Shown: piece after piece, positions 56,085 to 64,000 of the stretch
Numbering within the stretch: position 1 is the stretch's first letter
How the letters are laid out: each line of letters begins with the position of its first letter
Source: Martinezella rhizogenes
Lineage (GTDB): Bacteria > Pseudomonadota > Alphaproteobacteria > Rhizobiales > Rhizobiaceae
NCBI RefSeq assembly: GCF_007002745.1
Contig: NZ_SGNY01000001.1
Location: forward strand, 992,001-1,056,000
Direction of reading: 5' to 3'
Length of the DNA stretch: 64,000 nt
Position numbers and translations under genes: made by a program
The notes under the pieces: model-generated
Seen by the model: the letters and a program-made list of their open reading frames with translations, nothing else
Told to the model about the DNA's origin: nothing
Databases searched by the model: none

Positions 56085-58349
56085 CTAAAGGGCGGAAATG
56101 AAGCCGTCCTGAAGGAACGGGACGGTGACAGGGTTGTCCGTGTTCGCCGCAAAATGCATGCGGGCGTTCTGTGTGGCAGCGCCGAGCGAATAGGTAGAGA
56201 GGAAGGTTCGCCGCGCCGGGTTGCTCGGGTCGATCGTGACTTCCGTTGTGCCAGGAGCAATAACATTGTTGCCCACCATGATCCGGGGTGTGAAGGTATG
56301 ATGAGCCGGGTCGAAAGAATCGAGCGTGTATTGCGTCACGATCGCGCTGGTTGAGATGCCGAAATCGAAAGCTTTGGTGACCGCTTTCATGTTGGTGCGG
56401 TTTCTGGCCACCCGCGAGATAGCGGTCGCGTCGAGCTGGATCATCGGCTGAAGATCAGCCGTGCCGACCATCACGAGGCGCAGCTCCACCGATGCAGGCA
56501 AGCCAACGAGTGGGTTGGTGGTGGGGTCGCCGTCATCCAGCTCGACCCACGCGGTTGTTCCTACAGGGCGGATTTCCCACACAAGTGCTGTGCCGCCCGG
56601 TACCCAACCCGAGAAAAGCATATCGATCTGGGTCATGCCGTCAGCGAGATTGAGAGCCTGCATGGGGACCACGGTGCGCGGGCTGTGGAATCGCGGTCCC
56701 TTCACCCTGAAGCAGAAGTCGATGTCCATCGAGCCTTGGGCGAACACGCCGTCCGTGCAGATAAACTGCGTTCCACCGCTGTACTTGTTGCCGGTGGAAA
56801 CCGACAGCGCATGTGCGCCGGTCGTCACGGTCATGATGGCGTAGCGCTTGCCGCTCTCCATCAGCGTGTAGGGCATGACGCAATTCACCCAGCCCACCGC
56901 CATGTCCTTGTGTTCGATCTTGCTCACCGCAAGCACACGGTCAAACAACGGCGTGCCTCCTGTGGAAACCTCGACCACAGCGACGTGAACATCGCCATCA
57001 AGTCCAACCTTGGCGAAATGCAGGTCGATCGACGTCATCAGCATAGGCTGGGCGACAAGGAACGACTGCGCGTAAATGGAGCCGTTCATCCCAACCTTCT
57101 CGGTGACGTACTCCCAATACGGTTCGCTATAGATTTCGTAGCGGATCTGGCGCACGCCGTAGGTTTGGTGACCGACGCCGAGATTTGCCCGGATTTCTAC
57201 CACTTCAAACTGCTCGCCGGCGACATTGAGCATCTGTCCAACTCTGGCGTCTCCGCCGAGGCCAGCCCAACCCGCCGCGTTTTCGCATGCGCCCATGGTC
57301 GGTCCATAGGTCAGTCGAACGCGGGATGCCTCAAGCCGCTTTAAAGTCGTCTGCGTGTGGACGAGCTGGGAGATGTTGAGCGTGCTGTCGAGTGATGTGT
57401 TCTCGATCTTCACCACCTCGTCAAAGGCCGGGATCATGCGGCGGTTCCGGAAGGCGATCTGCGGATTGTCATCGGCCTGCACTTCGAGACGCGCCTGCGT
57501 CATCGCGGCAAATCCAAAGCGAACGCCTTCTTCGACGCGTGCCAACCAGTCGACATGCTGCATGTCCCACCGATCGGGGATGAGGCCGTTGTCATAAACA
57601 TAGGCGCGGGCTTCGTCGGGCAAATCCACCTTCAGCCGAGCGGCACCGATATCGCGTTGCATCTGACGAATAATCGCCGGGCGAGGAATTTCCGTGAGGC
57701 GCGTGGCGATGTTGGTGATTTGCGTCTCGATGGTTTCGGTACGGAGGAAGAGTCCGGAAAGATTTATTTCCAGCGCCGTTACACGGCCCTCGACCTCGTA
57801 GAGCGTCTTGACGCGACTGGCGTTGCCCGGCTCGATGACATCAACACCCGTCGATTTCAGGAGAACGAACGCGATGCAGGCGTCGGTCTCTGCGACCACC
57901 GGCTTTGCCGGAACCGGGTTCGCCTCGCCAGCCTGCACGATCAGATTGACGACGCGGCGGACAGTCTTGGGGGTGACGCGCTGCACCGGGATTGATGTCT
58001 CAGGGTCCTGCGATGTCTCGAACGGCCTACTCGCCGTTTCGGTGATTTCTTCGCCGCGCAGCAGGATGGCCACCCAGCGCTGATCAGACGCCGCAGGCGG
58101 AATTTGGAGCTGAAGGTTGACGTCCTTGGACGCCGCCTGCGCGTAGACTTTCTCACCGGCAACATACCGGCCCGGCGATACGGTGATCTCTTGCACGGAC
58201 TTGCGGGCAACCGTGAAGTGCGACCAGTGCGCTGGATAGCCGATTGCGTCCCGCCAGACGCCATCAATGTCCTGCTGCGCAAACAGGCTGATATTTTCAA
58301 AGTCGCTGTGATCGGCGATTTCGGCATTCGAGAAAGTAACGCGGGGCAT
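56085..58349 (-). CDS. Large phage tail/baseplate protein (DUF4815 type)
   Basis: A 754-residue protein. The N-terminal third (FENISLFAQQDIDGVWRDAIGYPAHW; RVTALEINLSGLFLRTETIETQI) has the DUF4815 layout with a coiled coil; the rest is beta-rich (GDVHVAVVEVSTGG; FSGWVPGGTALVWEIRP). It sits between gpI and the fibre, so it probably links the baseplate to the fibre. Confidence 0.75.
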   Translation of the reverse strand: MPRVTFSNAEIADHSDFENISLFAQQDIDGVWRDAIGYPAHWSHFTVARKSVQEITVSPGRYVAGEKVYAQAASKDVNLQLQIPPAASDQRWVAILLRGEEITETASRPFETSQDPETSIPVQRVTPKTVRRVVNLIVQAGEANPVPAKPVVAETDACIAFVLLKSTGVDVIEPGNASRVKTLYEVEGRVTALEINLSGLFLRTETIETQITNIATRLTEIPRPAIIRQMQRDIGAARLKVDLPDEARAYVYDNGLIPDRWDMQHVDWLARVEEGVRFGFAAMTQARLEVQADDNPQIAFRNRRMIPAFDEVVKIENTSLDSTLNISQLVHTQTTLKRLEASRVRLTYGPTMGACENAAGWAGLGGDARVGQMLNVAGEQFEVVEIRANLGVGHQTYGVRQIRYEIYSEPYWEYVTEKVGMNGSIYAQSFLVAQPMLMTSIDLHFAKVGLDGDVHVAVVEVSTGGTPLFDRVLAVSKIEHKDMAVGWVNCVMPYTLMESGKRYAIMTVTTGAHALSVSTGNKYSGGTQFICTDGVFAQGSMDIDFCFRVKGPRFHSPRTVVPMQALNLADGMTQIDMLFSGWVPGGTALVWEIRPVGTTAWVELDDGDPTTNPLVGLPASVELRLVMVGTADLQPMIQLDATAISRVARNRTNMKAVTKAFDFGISTSAIVTQYTLDSFDPAHHTFTPRIMVGNNVIAPGTTEVTIDPSNPARRTFLSTYSLGAATQNARMHFAANTDNPVTVPFLQDGFISAL

Positions 58350-58364
58350 AGGCAGGTCCTCGTA

Positions 58365-58997
58365 TCAAAGATATTGGCGCTGGCGATAACCGCCCGGCGA
58401 AGTGCCGCCGTCGATCGTGACGGCGTCCTGCAGGGTGATTGGTCGACGCCATGCGAAGGTGACGGTGTAAAGGGTGTCCGGCGTCTTGGCGGTGACCATG
58501 GCCCGGCGTGCGCGGCGGATCGGCTCAAGATCGACGGATGTGAGAGCGGCACGGCCGAAAGCCGATCGGCCGATCTGGAAATGGTTTTTTGGAGCACGCA
58601 ACGTGACGTGCACTAGGTAATGGGCGGTGAACGGCTGGTGCGCGATCGGCGTGCGGCCGATGACGGCACGGCCGAAGGTGAACCGGGCCGGATGGGCAAT
58701 GCGGTCAACGATATCGGCGTCGACAAAAGCAAGATAGCGCTTCAGGCCGACAAGCGTGCCTTTCAATGCCGCCAAGGGTGAAGCGGGATAGTCAGTCGAC
58801 AAGCCGGCGCACTGCGCAATCATCTCGCGCTTCCGCTCCTCGGACCAGTCATCGTACCAGAGATCGACGGAATGATGTGCGGCAAGCCATGGCAGGAAGC
58901 GCGCCGGTGTACGGTACGGGTCCATGATGACGTCATAAGGAACAGGCAGATCGTCGGTCATGCCGGCAATCAGGGCTTTTTCGAAAGCCTCGCTCAT
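58365..58997 (-). CDS. Phage tail protein I
   Basis: A 210-residue P2 gpI-like baseplate protein. PYDVIMDPYRTPARFLPWLAAHHSVDLWYDDWSEERKREMI is the family core, with the LPWLA motif diagnostic. It overlaps gpJ by four bases. Confidence 0.92.
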   Translation of the reverse strand: MSEAFEKALIAGMTDDLPVPYDVIMDPYRTPARFLPWLAAHHSVDLWYDDWSEERKREMIAQCAGLSTDYPASPLAALKGTLVGLKRYLAFVDADIVDRIAHPARFTFGRAVIGRTPIAHQPFTAHYLVHVTLRAPKNHFQIGRSAFGRAALTSVDLEPIRRARRAMVTAKTPDTLYTVTFAWRRPITLQDAVTIDGGTSPGGYRQRQYL

Positions 58998-59932
58998 GAG
59001 CGCACCTCGACCGTGATATCGAGGCTGGTCATAACCGGTACCGCGTAAGGATCGGCGGATATGATCACCGGAGCGCGATCGATCACCTTGACGATGCCCG
59101 GCCCATAAGCAGCACCCGAGAGCAGCGCTGCAGGAACCTCGCCGTTGATCGCGATCCGGTCGGTCGCTGCGGCAATGACGCGCTTCTCCGCTTCCGCCTT
59201 CAGCAGCTCCGGCGATGGTCCCGAGGCGGCGACCTCGACAGTGAGCGCGACCTGATACTCCTGCCGCGATGCCGACATGACCGAGAGGCCAACAGCCTCC
59301 GGTGTGCGGTCGGGATGCGCGACGGCGCTCCGGATCATTGCCAGTTCGCCGGAGGTCAGCAACCGGCCGCCCGGTCCGATCAGCACAACGTCTGTATCAC
59401 CGCGCCGGCCATGCACGGCCCGGCCGTTGACACGCGCATCCCAAAGCCCAAGTGTCCTGTCGGCCGACTGAGGCCAAGCGGTCCACGCATCATAGAGATA
59501 GCGCCCGGCCGACGCCGAAGACGGAAGGTCGTAAGCCAGAAGATATCGGCGCAACAGAGCGACGTCGCCTTCCATGACGGCAGCGGCGTCACCAGTCGCA
59601 GGGATAATGACCTGGCGCTGCACGTTCTTACCTGCAACTACCGTATCAAGGTTGCCTTTGGTGGCCAGAACGGCAAGCAAGGCCTTCAGGCCGTCATTCA
59701 CTCGCTGGCGATCAAGCAGGCGCAGCCACGACCACGCTTGGCCAGCGATGTTGGCGCTGTCCGTTTCGAGATCGATGGTGTCATAAGCAGGCAAGGAAGG
59801 GTCTTTCGCCCGTGCTGCATTCCACGCGGTCGAAAAGCGAGCCTTGAAGGCTGCGAGCAGCGTTTCGAAATCAAGCGCCTCGATAGCTTCAGGAGCAGGC
59901 AGACGCGAAAGGTCGATGGTTTCGAGTGTCAT
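58994..59932 (-). CDS. Baseplate assembly protein J
   Basis: A 312-residue gpJ-like wedge protein: IDLSRLPAPEAIEALDFETLLAAFKARF at the start, then VYVLIGPGGRLLTSGELAMI-type region and a C-terminal VPVMTSLDITVEVRS. It overlaps gpW by four bases and is the central wedge of the baseplate. Confidence 0.92.
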   Translation of the reverse strand: MTLETIDLSRLPAPEAIEALDFETLLAAFKARFSTAWNAARAKDPSLPAYDTIDLETDSANIAGQAWSWLRLLDRQRVNDGLKALLAVLATKGNLDTVVAGKNVQRQVIIPATGDAAAVMEGDVALLRRYLLAYDLPSSASAGRYLYDAWTAWPQSADRTLGLWDARVNGRAVHGRRGDTDVVLIGPGGRLLTSGELAMIRSAVAHPDRTPEAVGLSVMSASRQEYQVALTVEVAASGPSPELLKAEAEKRVIAAATDRIAINGEVPAALLSGAAYGPGIVKVIDRAPVIISADPYAVPVMTSLDITVEVRS

Positions 59933-60327
59933 GCCGCGAACCTCACAGCGCTGGCCGCCGACAGGCCGAGAACCACGGCCTTTTCGTAATTCCCGAAACG
60001 ACCTTCAGGATAATAGAGGCCGCCATGGCGAATACCGAGTGCGCCGCCTTCCGTCATCCTGACGAGCTGGAGCTGCGTGATGCGATATTCCGGCTCCCAC
60101 CTTGCGGCCGACGCCACCATTTCGTTGTAAAGCAGGAGCGCAAGCGCCGGCGACAAGTCCTCGGCCAGAAGCGACCGAAGGTCCGAGCCGAAGGACAGGC
60201 GCATGATCCGGGTGCCGATGCGGGTGTGCCAGATTTTGCCGAGCGACTGTGCAAGATGGGTCGGACCGGTAATGATCCTGCCTGTCTTCTGGTCGAAACC
60301 CGAACGGATGCGCAACGCTCCTGCCAT
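59929..60327 (-). CDS. Baseplate wedge protein W (gp25-like)
   Basis: A 132-residue GPW/gp25 family lysozyme-like wedge protein: HLAQSLGKIWHTRIGTRIMRLSFGSDL and the C-terminal EPEYRITQLQLVRMTEGG. It overlaps gpJ in the usual V-W-J order. Confidence 0.92.
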   Translation of the reverse strand: MAGALRIRSGFDQKTGRIITGPTHLAQSLGKIWHTRIGTRIMRLSFGSDLRSLLAEDLSPALALLLYNEMVASAARWEPEYRITQLQLVRMTEGGALGIRHGGLYYPEGRFGNYEKAVVLGLSAASAVRFAA

Positions 60328-60341
60328 TCTTCAAAAGCCCC

Positions 60342-60608
60342 TTAAACGTCGCTTGAGGCGTCAGCGCCGGCGTCGGCCTTCTCAGCGGAGCCGGCCGGGC
60401 GGATGTGTTGAGCGAGTTCTTCAGCAAGCGCCTCATGCTCGGACAGGCGGAGCGTATCGCCCACCTTGACGCGACGGTCGGCAACACGCGTGGGCGCTGT
60501 TTCCGTTACGACATAGTCCTTCTTGCCATCGTCCGGTGTGGCCACGGCAGGAACTGCTGGCTGTTCGGCCGCGTCGGTCGCTGGAGTGTTGCGGGGTGCT
60601 TTCGCCAT
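60342..60608 (-). CDS. Small phage protein between V and W
   Basis: An 88-residue acidic, Ala-rich protein (KKDYVVTETAPTRVADRRVKVGDTLRLSEHEALAEELAQHI). P2 has no gene here, so this is an addition. Function unknown; it may be a small structural decoration protein. Confidence 0.7.
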   Translation of the reverse strand: MAKAPRNTPATDAAEQPAVPAVATPDDGKKDYVVTETAPTRVADRRVKVGDTLRLSEHEALAEELAQHIRPAGSAEKADAGADASSDV

Positions 60609-60620
60609 TTCAGGTTTCCT

Positions 60621-61148
60621 TCAGTTGTCGGATTCGGGCGGGCCGGACACTTCGCCGCCGCGCCGCACTTCGGTGTGTTTGTGTTTTTCGCCGATGTAGA
60701 CGCCCTCGTGTTCCAAGGTGCCGCCGCGCATCCGAACGTTGCCGATCAGCTCGATGCCGTCAGGCCCAAGCTCGATGCGGCCCTTGCCGGCCGTGATGAC
60801 GGCGGTATCGGAGGATTTCGAAGGCGCGGCGTGGTCCCGGTCATAGGAGCCGCGCATTGCGATCGAGCCGGCTCCGATCGTGCCGGAGGGCGAGAGCATC
60901 ATCATCTGCTCGCCCACGGCCGGTTCGCCGTGGATCGAAAGGCTGCCGACGCCGGCTTCCTGCCAACGCAGCCACGGCGACAGAACGTCATCGCCCTTGC
61001 TGGACGTGCCGAGCTTCAAGCGAAGGCGGCGCTTTTCGGAATCCTTCTCCGCGACTTTTCCATAAAGCACCGTCTGTGCCAGACGACGCTCTGCGGCTTC
61101 GGTGCGGGCGGCCTGCCGGCGCAGCTCCAGTTCGACCGGATCACGCAT
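60621..61148 (-). CDS. Baseplate assembly protein V
   Basis: A 175-residue P2 gpV-like spike protein: an N-terminal OB-fold part (LGTSSKGDDVLSPWLRW, EPAVGEQMMMLSPSG) and a C-terminal repeat of short beta strands ending HKHTEVRRGGEVSG, which forms the membrane-piercing tip with an iron-binding HxH. The ATG at 61148 fits the family start. Confidence 0.9.
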   Translation of the reverse strand: MRDPVELELRRQAARTEAAERRLAQTVLYGKVAEKDSEKRRLRLKLGTSSKGDDVLSPWLRWQEAGVGSLSIHGEPAVGEQMMMLSPSGTIGAGSIAMRGSYDRDHAAPSKSSDTAVITAGKGRIELGPDGIELIGNVRMRGGTLEHEGVYIGEKHKHTEVRRGGEVSGPPESDN

Positions 61149-61770
61149 TGTCCGGCTCCTCTTTCGCCGGAATGAAAGGCCGCATGGCTTCGATCGTCGC
61201 GTCACTGGCGAACTTGATCCAGTTGTCCTCTTCGCTGTACGCGCCGGCGTCTGTCGGGAAAGCCGTCTCGCCGAGGTCGACCACGATCTGAGTCCAGGTC
61301 ACGGTGTAATAGGCCACACCCTGCGAAGCATCACGAACCGTAAAGAGCGGCTTCAGCTCGGGTTGAGGCGTGGTCTCTGGCGGCAGAATGCCCGTCAGGC
61401 CCCACATCGCGGTGTCATCGTCGCCGAGGATTTGCAGGAGGCGTGCGCCGATCGCGAGCGCCAGTGCCTCTTTTTCCACGCGTCTGCCGTCGATCGCCTT
61501 CGCCTCAGCGACGATATATGCGGTCCACTCGACGGAAAGGCTGAAGGAGCCGTCGACAATCGCGATCTCGCGAATGCGGCTCCAGCCGATACCGACGCCG
61601 GGAGCGGAAACGACGCTCTTGGCTATCAGCTCGGAAATATCGACCTTTCCCGGATGGCGCACAACGGCAACGCCGGGCAGCAGTGCCTGCAGCCGGGCAA
61701 CAATCGCCGACTGCAGGGGCAACAGCCGGTCATCCAGAAGGAGCGCGGAAAGCGGTTTCGGCTCGATCAT
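61141..61770 (-). CDS. Phage protein, Mu gp37-like
   Basis: A 209-residue protein resembling DUF1834 / Mu gp37: LLPLQSAIVARLQALLPGVAVVRHPG, RIREIAIVDGSFSLSVEWTAY and a helical C-terminus. In Mu-like phages it acts at the head-tail joint. It overlaps gpG at one end and gpV at the other. Confidence 0.75.
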   Translation of the reverse strand: MIEPKPLSALLLDDRLLPLQSAIVARLQALLPGVAVVRHPGKVDISELIAKSVVSAPGVGIGWSRIREIAIVDGSFSLSVEWTAYIVAEAKAIDGRRVEKEALALAIGARLLQILGDDDTAMWGLTGILPPETTPQPELKPLFTVRDASQGVAYYTVTWTQIVVDLGETAFPTDAGAYSEEDNWIKFASDATIEAMRPFIPAKEEPDNA

Positions 61771-62249
61771 TGCAGCAGCCCTCCGAAATGATCAGTGACG
61801 ACATCGAGCAGCTCACGCCGGTTTTCTTCCGAAAGGCCGGCAAACGGGCGGGCCGGGATTTCGACTTCCTTGGCAAAGACAGCTTGGCCACCGATTTGGA
61901 AGGCCAGACGATCGGCGTTCTTCGGGACGATCGTCATACCGTCCTGATGAACGTGGGCGTATTCCCACGTCGACCCCCACTCGGCTTCCTCGGCCGAGGC
62001 GGTCCACACCAGCGACGACAGCAAATGCTGGCCCGTTGCCACAAGGATCGGCGTGCCGGCATGGTTCGGTTTCCATGGCGTGCCGTCCGGCGTTGTCTTC
62101 TCCTCGGCAATACGCCGGCGCGTCTGGTTTTCGCCAACCGCGCCGATCGCGCTCATGAGTTCGGAGGCTTCGAAGTCGAAGAGCGGCCGTAGCTTCCGCT
62201 CGGCCGTCTCTAGATCGGACACATCCAGAACAATCGAGATCCCGCTCAT
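61767..62249 (-). CDS. Phage virion morphogenesis protein G
   Basis: A 160-residue Mu gpG / P2 gpS-like tail completion protein: FDFEASELMSAIGAVGENQTRRRIAEEKTTPDGTPWKP and WEYAHVHQDGMTIVPKNADRLAFQIG. It likely seals the tail to the head. In Mu the gene stands before gpI; here it stands between gp36 and gp37. Confidence 0.85.
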   Translation of the reverse strand: MSGISIVLDVSDLETAERKLRPLFDFEASELMSAIGAVGENQTRRRIAEEKTTPDGTPWKPNHAGTPILVATGQHLLSSLVWTASAEEAEWGSTWEYAHVHQDGMTIVPKNADRLAFQIGGQAVFAKEVEIPARPFAGLSEENRRELLDVVTDHFGGLLQ

Positions 62250-62707
62250 ATCCGGCCGAGCCTTTCACGCGTGAACATGCGCTCCGGAGCTTCCAGAATA
62301 ACTTCGTTCTGCCCGACATCGCCGCCGGCGCTGCCATTATCGCCACCACCGGAAATCGTGGTGGTCAACGCGCCCTTGCCGGCGGCGATCGCTTCTAGGC
62401 GTTTGATCGCCGCGTTGTAGCGTTCCTTGATGTTCTCGGACGAGCGGGAGAAGGCAAGCGCGATGCGGTAGAATGCGATGTCCATGGTGTAGAGGCGCAG
62501 CGCATCGAGCGAGTTCTGGTCGAGGGCGGACAGTTCGGCCGGAGAGTATCGAGCAGCCAGAATGGCGCGGACTTCGATAGAGGCGTCGGCCAGACCCTTT
62601 TCGATGCGGTCATCATCGCGAATGCCGGTCTGCTCGTCTGCTGCGACAAGCGTCAGTTCGTTCGGGAAACGTGCCTCAAGGTCGGCAAGAGTGGCATAGG
62701 CGATCAT
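62246..62707 (-). CDS. Phage protein, Mu gp36-like (DUF1320)
   Basis: A 153-residue DUF1320 protein: MIAYATLADLEARFPNELTLVAADEQTG, then IEVRAILAARYSPAELS and a helical YNAAIKRLEAIAAGKGAL. It is part of the head-tail connector. The ATG at 62707 is just downstream of the tRNA gene. Confidence 0.88.
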   Translation of the reverse strand: MIAYATLADLEARFPNELTLVAADEQTGIRDDDRIEKGLADASIEVRAILAARYSPAELSALDQNSLDALRLYTMDIAFYRIALAFSRSSENIKERYNAAIKRLEAIAAGKGALTTTISGGGDNGSAGGDVGQNEVILEAPERMFTRERLGRI

Positions 62708-62802
62708 GGATATGGTCCTCAAGAATTTGCCGCTGTTTTCCGGAGGCACTCTCACCACCGGTGGGCTTCGGGTTTCCCCTCGCGGCGCTCCCACCCCGTA
62801 TC

Positions 62803-62877
62803 TGGATGCGGAGGGCAGACTTGAACCGCCAACCTTCAGGTTATGAGCCTGATGACCTACCGTTGGTCCACTCCGCG
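62803..62877 (-). tRNA. Phage tRNA with CAT anticodon (tRNA-Met or tRNA-Ile2)
   Basis: A 75-base cloverleaf on the minus strand: acceptor CGCGGAG / CTCCGCA, D arm GACC-AACGGTA-GGTC, anticodon stem TCAGG / CCTGA with loop CTCATAA, T arm GGCGG / CTGCC with loop TTCAAGT, then TCCA. The first pair is C1-A72, a feature of initiator tRNA, but the anticodon stem lacks the three GC pairs of fMet, and the discriminator is T rather than A. It may be charged as Met or, if modified at C34, as Ile for AUA. Confidence 0.88.
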
Positions 62878-62883
62878 GAAGTC

Positions 62884-63429
62884 TTATTCGTCGTCGCTGA
62901 CCTCGATCATGCGGCTGTCGAGCTTGAGCTTCGGATCAGCGCGCAGGCTTTCGAGAACGGCTTTTCGCTCTTCATCGGTCGCGCCGAGCTGGTCATAGGT
63001 GAGGTCGACCGGCTCGGGGCCGAACGCAAAACCGGCACGGCGGCGGGGACCGCCCGGAGCCGAAACGATCAGCAAAGGCTCGACCGTGACGAAATCCGTG
63101 TCATCCGAGGTGACGGTGGCTCCTTCACTCGCAGGAGCGGCAGCCTCGGCAATTTTCTGGATGACCTGATCAGGTTCTGCGCCGGCGGCAACAGCCGCCT
63201 TGATGTTCTCGATCGTCTTGTTGAGGTGCTCATCGCGCTCCGCCTCGGGTAGAGCGTTCCAAGCATCCACCGTTAGGCCGGATGCCTGATGAGCAACCAC
63301 CACCACTGCGCCGAGCTGGAGGGACTTGCCCTCGGCGACCTCGATCAGTGCCGGCAACGTGTTCGAACCGTTGAGGACTTCGGGGGCGACCGGCTTTGCG
63401 ACCGGTCTGGCTGTGGTCCGCTTGGACAT
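62884..63429 (-). CDS. Phage protein, Mu gp35-like (FluMu type)
   Basis: A 181-residue acidic protein. The C-terminal part (RRRAGFAFGPEPVDLTYDQLGATDEERKAVLESLRADPKLKL) fits the FluMu N-terminal-domain pattern; the N-terminal half is Ala/Val-rich. Its position right after the major head protein matches Mu gp35. It is separated from the tRNA by six bases. Confidence 0.75.
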   Translation of the reverse strand: MSKRTTARPVAKPVAPEVLNGSNTLPALIEVAEGKSLQLGAVVVVAHQASGLTVDAWNALPEAERDEHLNKTIENIKAAVAAGAEPDQVIQKIAEAAAPASEGATVTSDDTDFVTVEPLLIVSAPGGPRRRAGFAFGPEPVDLTYDQLGATDEERKAVLESLRADPKLKLDSRMIEVSDDE

Positions 63430-63529
63430 TCGCTTCTCCTTTGGGTTTTCGGGAAAACGGCACGCATGCCGCTTGCCGGAAAACCCGGCGGCCGGGAGGT
63501 TGGCCGCCGGGATCGCGCAGATGCCAGGA

Positions 63530-64000
63530 CTAATCTAGCAGCGGCGCTTCCATGATCTGGACAAGGTTGCGGTCGGTGTTGGTCGAGCCGTCGATCTTTT
63601 CGGACATGAGGATGTCGCGGGCTTTGAAGAAATTGCCGTTGCCCGTGATCAGGTGCGTCGGACGAACACCGAGCTTGCGGCCTTCATCATCCGTGAATTC
63701 CTTCATGGCGGTGAAGGCGGCGCGGAGGTTGGCTGCGCTCAGCTCTGCCTTGGAGCCATAAGCCATCTGCCAGAAGCCGAAGCCGGCGGAAACGCGGGCG
63801 TCCGTACCGTAGAGATACTCGTCCCGCATGAAGACGTGGTCGGATGTCTTGCCGTCTTCCTTGGCAACGAAAGAATAGTCACGGCGCTTCTGGAAAATGA
63901 ACGGCTTCAGCGGTCGGCTCATGTCGGCGAGAATCCATGTCTCGCCCGTGCCTGCCTGCATGTTGGAGACGCTGACCTGTGCTCCCTGAGGGCCGACAGG
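63530..64000 (-). CDS. Mu-like major head subunit T (partial)
   Basis: Only the C-terminal 156 residues are in the window; the open frame continues past base 64000. RPLKPFIFQKRRDYSFVAKEDGKTSDHVFM, YLYGTDARVSAGFGFWQMAYGSKAEL and GVRPTHLITGNGNFFKARDIL are typical of Mu gpT, the main capsid protein. Confidence 0.88.
   Translation of the reverse strand, partial: PVGPQGAQVSVSNMQAGTGETWILADMSRPLKPFIFQKRRDYSFVAKEDGKTSDHVFMRDEYLYGTDARVSAGFGFWQMAYGSKAELSAANLRAAFTAMKEFTDDEGRKLGVRPTHLITGNGNFFKARDILMSEKIDGSTNTDRNLVQIMEAPLLD

Larger units (their letters stand above)
45801..64000 (-). mobile_element. Mu-like/P2-like mosaic prophage (partial)
   Basis: From about 45.8 kb to the window end nearly every gene is a phage structural gene on the minus strand. 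Head genes (gpT, gp35, gp36, gpG, gp37) are Mu-type; tail genes (V, W, J, I, fibre, FI, FII, E/E', T, U, X, D) are in P2 order and encode a contractile tail. The outer edge is placed at 45801-45804 from an interrupted host palindrome and adjacent 22-bp repeats. Transposase, packaging, portal and lysis genes lie beyond 64000. No structural gene is visibly broken. Confidence 0.88.

Overview
This window is a piece of a rhizobial chromosome, most likely Agrobacterium (Agrobacterium tumefaciens/fabrum complex) or a close Rhizobium. The basis is a GC-rich genome with alphaproteobacterial gene content: pyrG-secG-tpiA in one leftward block, parE, several clpP-type genes implied by a stand-alone clpP, a DUF2865 protein, a malic enzyme fused to a phosphotransacetylase-like domain, bluB behind a cobalamin riboswitch, and repeated intergenic palindromes of the RIME-like type found in Rhizobiaceae. 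I could not run a database search, so species and names rest on recognised motifs and gene order.

Region 1 (1-20.5 kb) is mostly core: an exported esterase, pyrG, secG, tpiA, a second exported esterase, parE, an epimerase, clpP, an ArsR/SRPBCC pair with a clear dyad operator, a phospholipase D-like enzyme, a double-receiver response regulator with a degenerate first receiver, a dimethylglycine-dehydrogenase-like flavoprotein, a two-gene operon of unknown function with a 9-bp tandem repeat, and a large MscS channel. Region 2 (20.6-24.4 kb) starts at tRNA-Lys(CTT) and holds small exported or membrane proteins of unknown function, a strongly AT-rich stretch, and a 61-aa protein whose promoter carries a GTTC-N7-GTTC type SOS box (seen as GAAC-N7-GAAC). 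Region 3 (24.4-45.6 kb) is core again: a PACE-type efflux protein, an exported hydrolase, a four-gene Mla-like lipid transport operon (STAS-MlaE, MlaF, MlaD, PqiC-like lipoprotein), a dipeptide epimerase, an LpxH-like phosphoesterase, maeB, DUF2865, bluB with riboswitch, a TolB-like propeller, a VOC protein, nadE, an LtaS-like sulfatase, DUF1003 and sthA. Five RIME-like palindromes and one perfect 50-bp inverted repeat sit in intergenic gaps.

Region 4 (about 45.8 kb to the window end) is a prophage, all genes on the minus strand, entered from its late end. The capsid side is Mu-like (gpT, gp35, gp36, gpG, gp37) and the tail side is P2-like (V, W, J, I, fibre, FI, FII, E/E', T, U, X, D), followed by a DNA adenine methylase and a secreted protein that looks like a passenger gene. 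It includes a programmed -1 frameshift heptamer in the tail chaperone gene E, a tRNA gene with a CAT anticodon inside the head-tail operon, and, at its outer edge, two adjacent 22-bp direct repeats that look like transposase binding sites abutting an interrupted host palindrome. The early region, packaging genes and other prophage end lie beyond the window.
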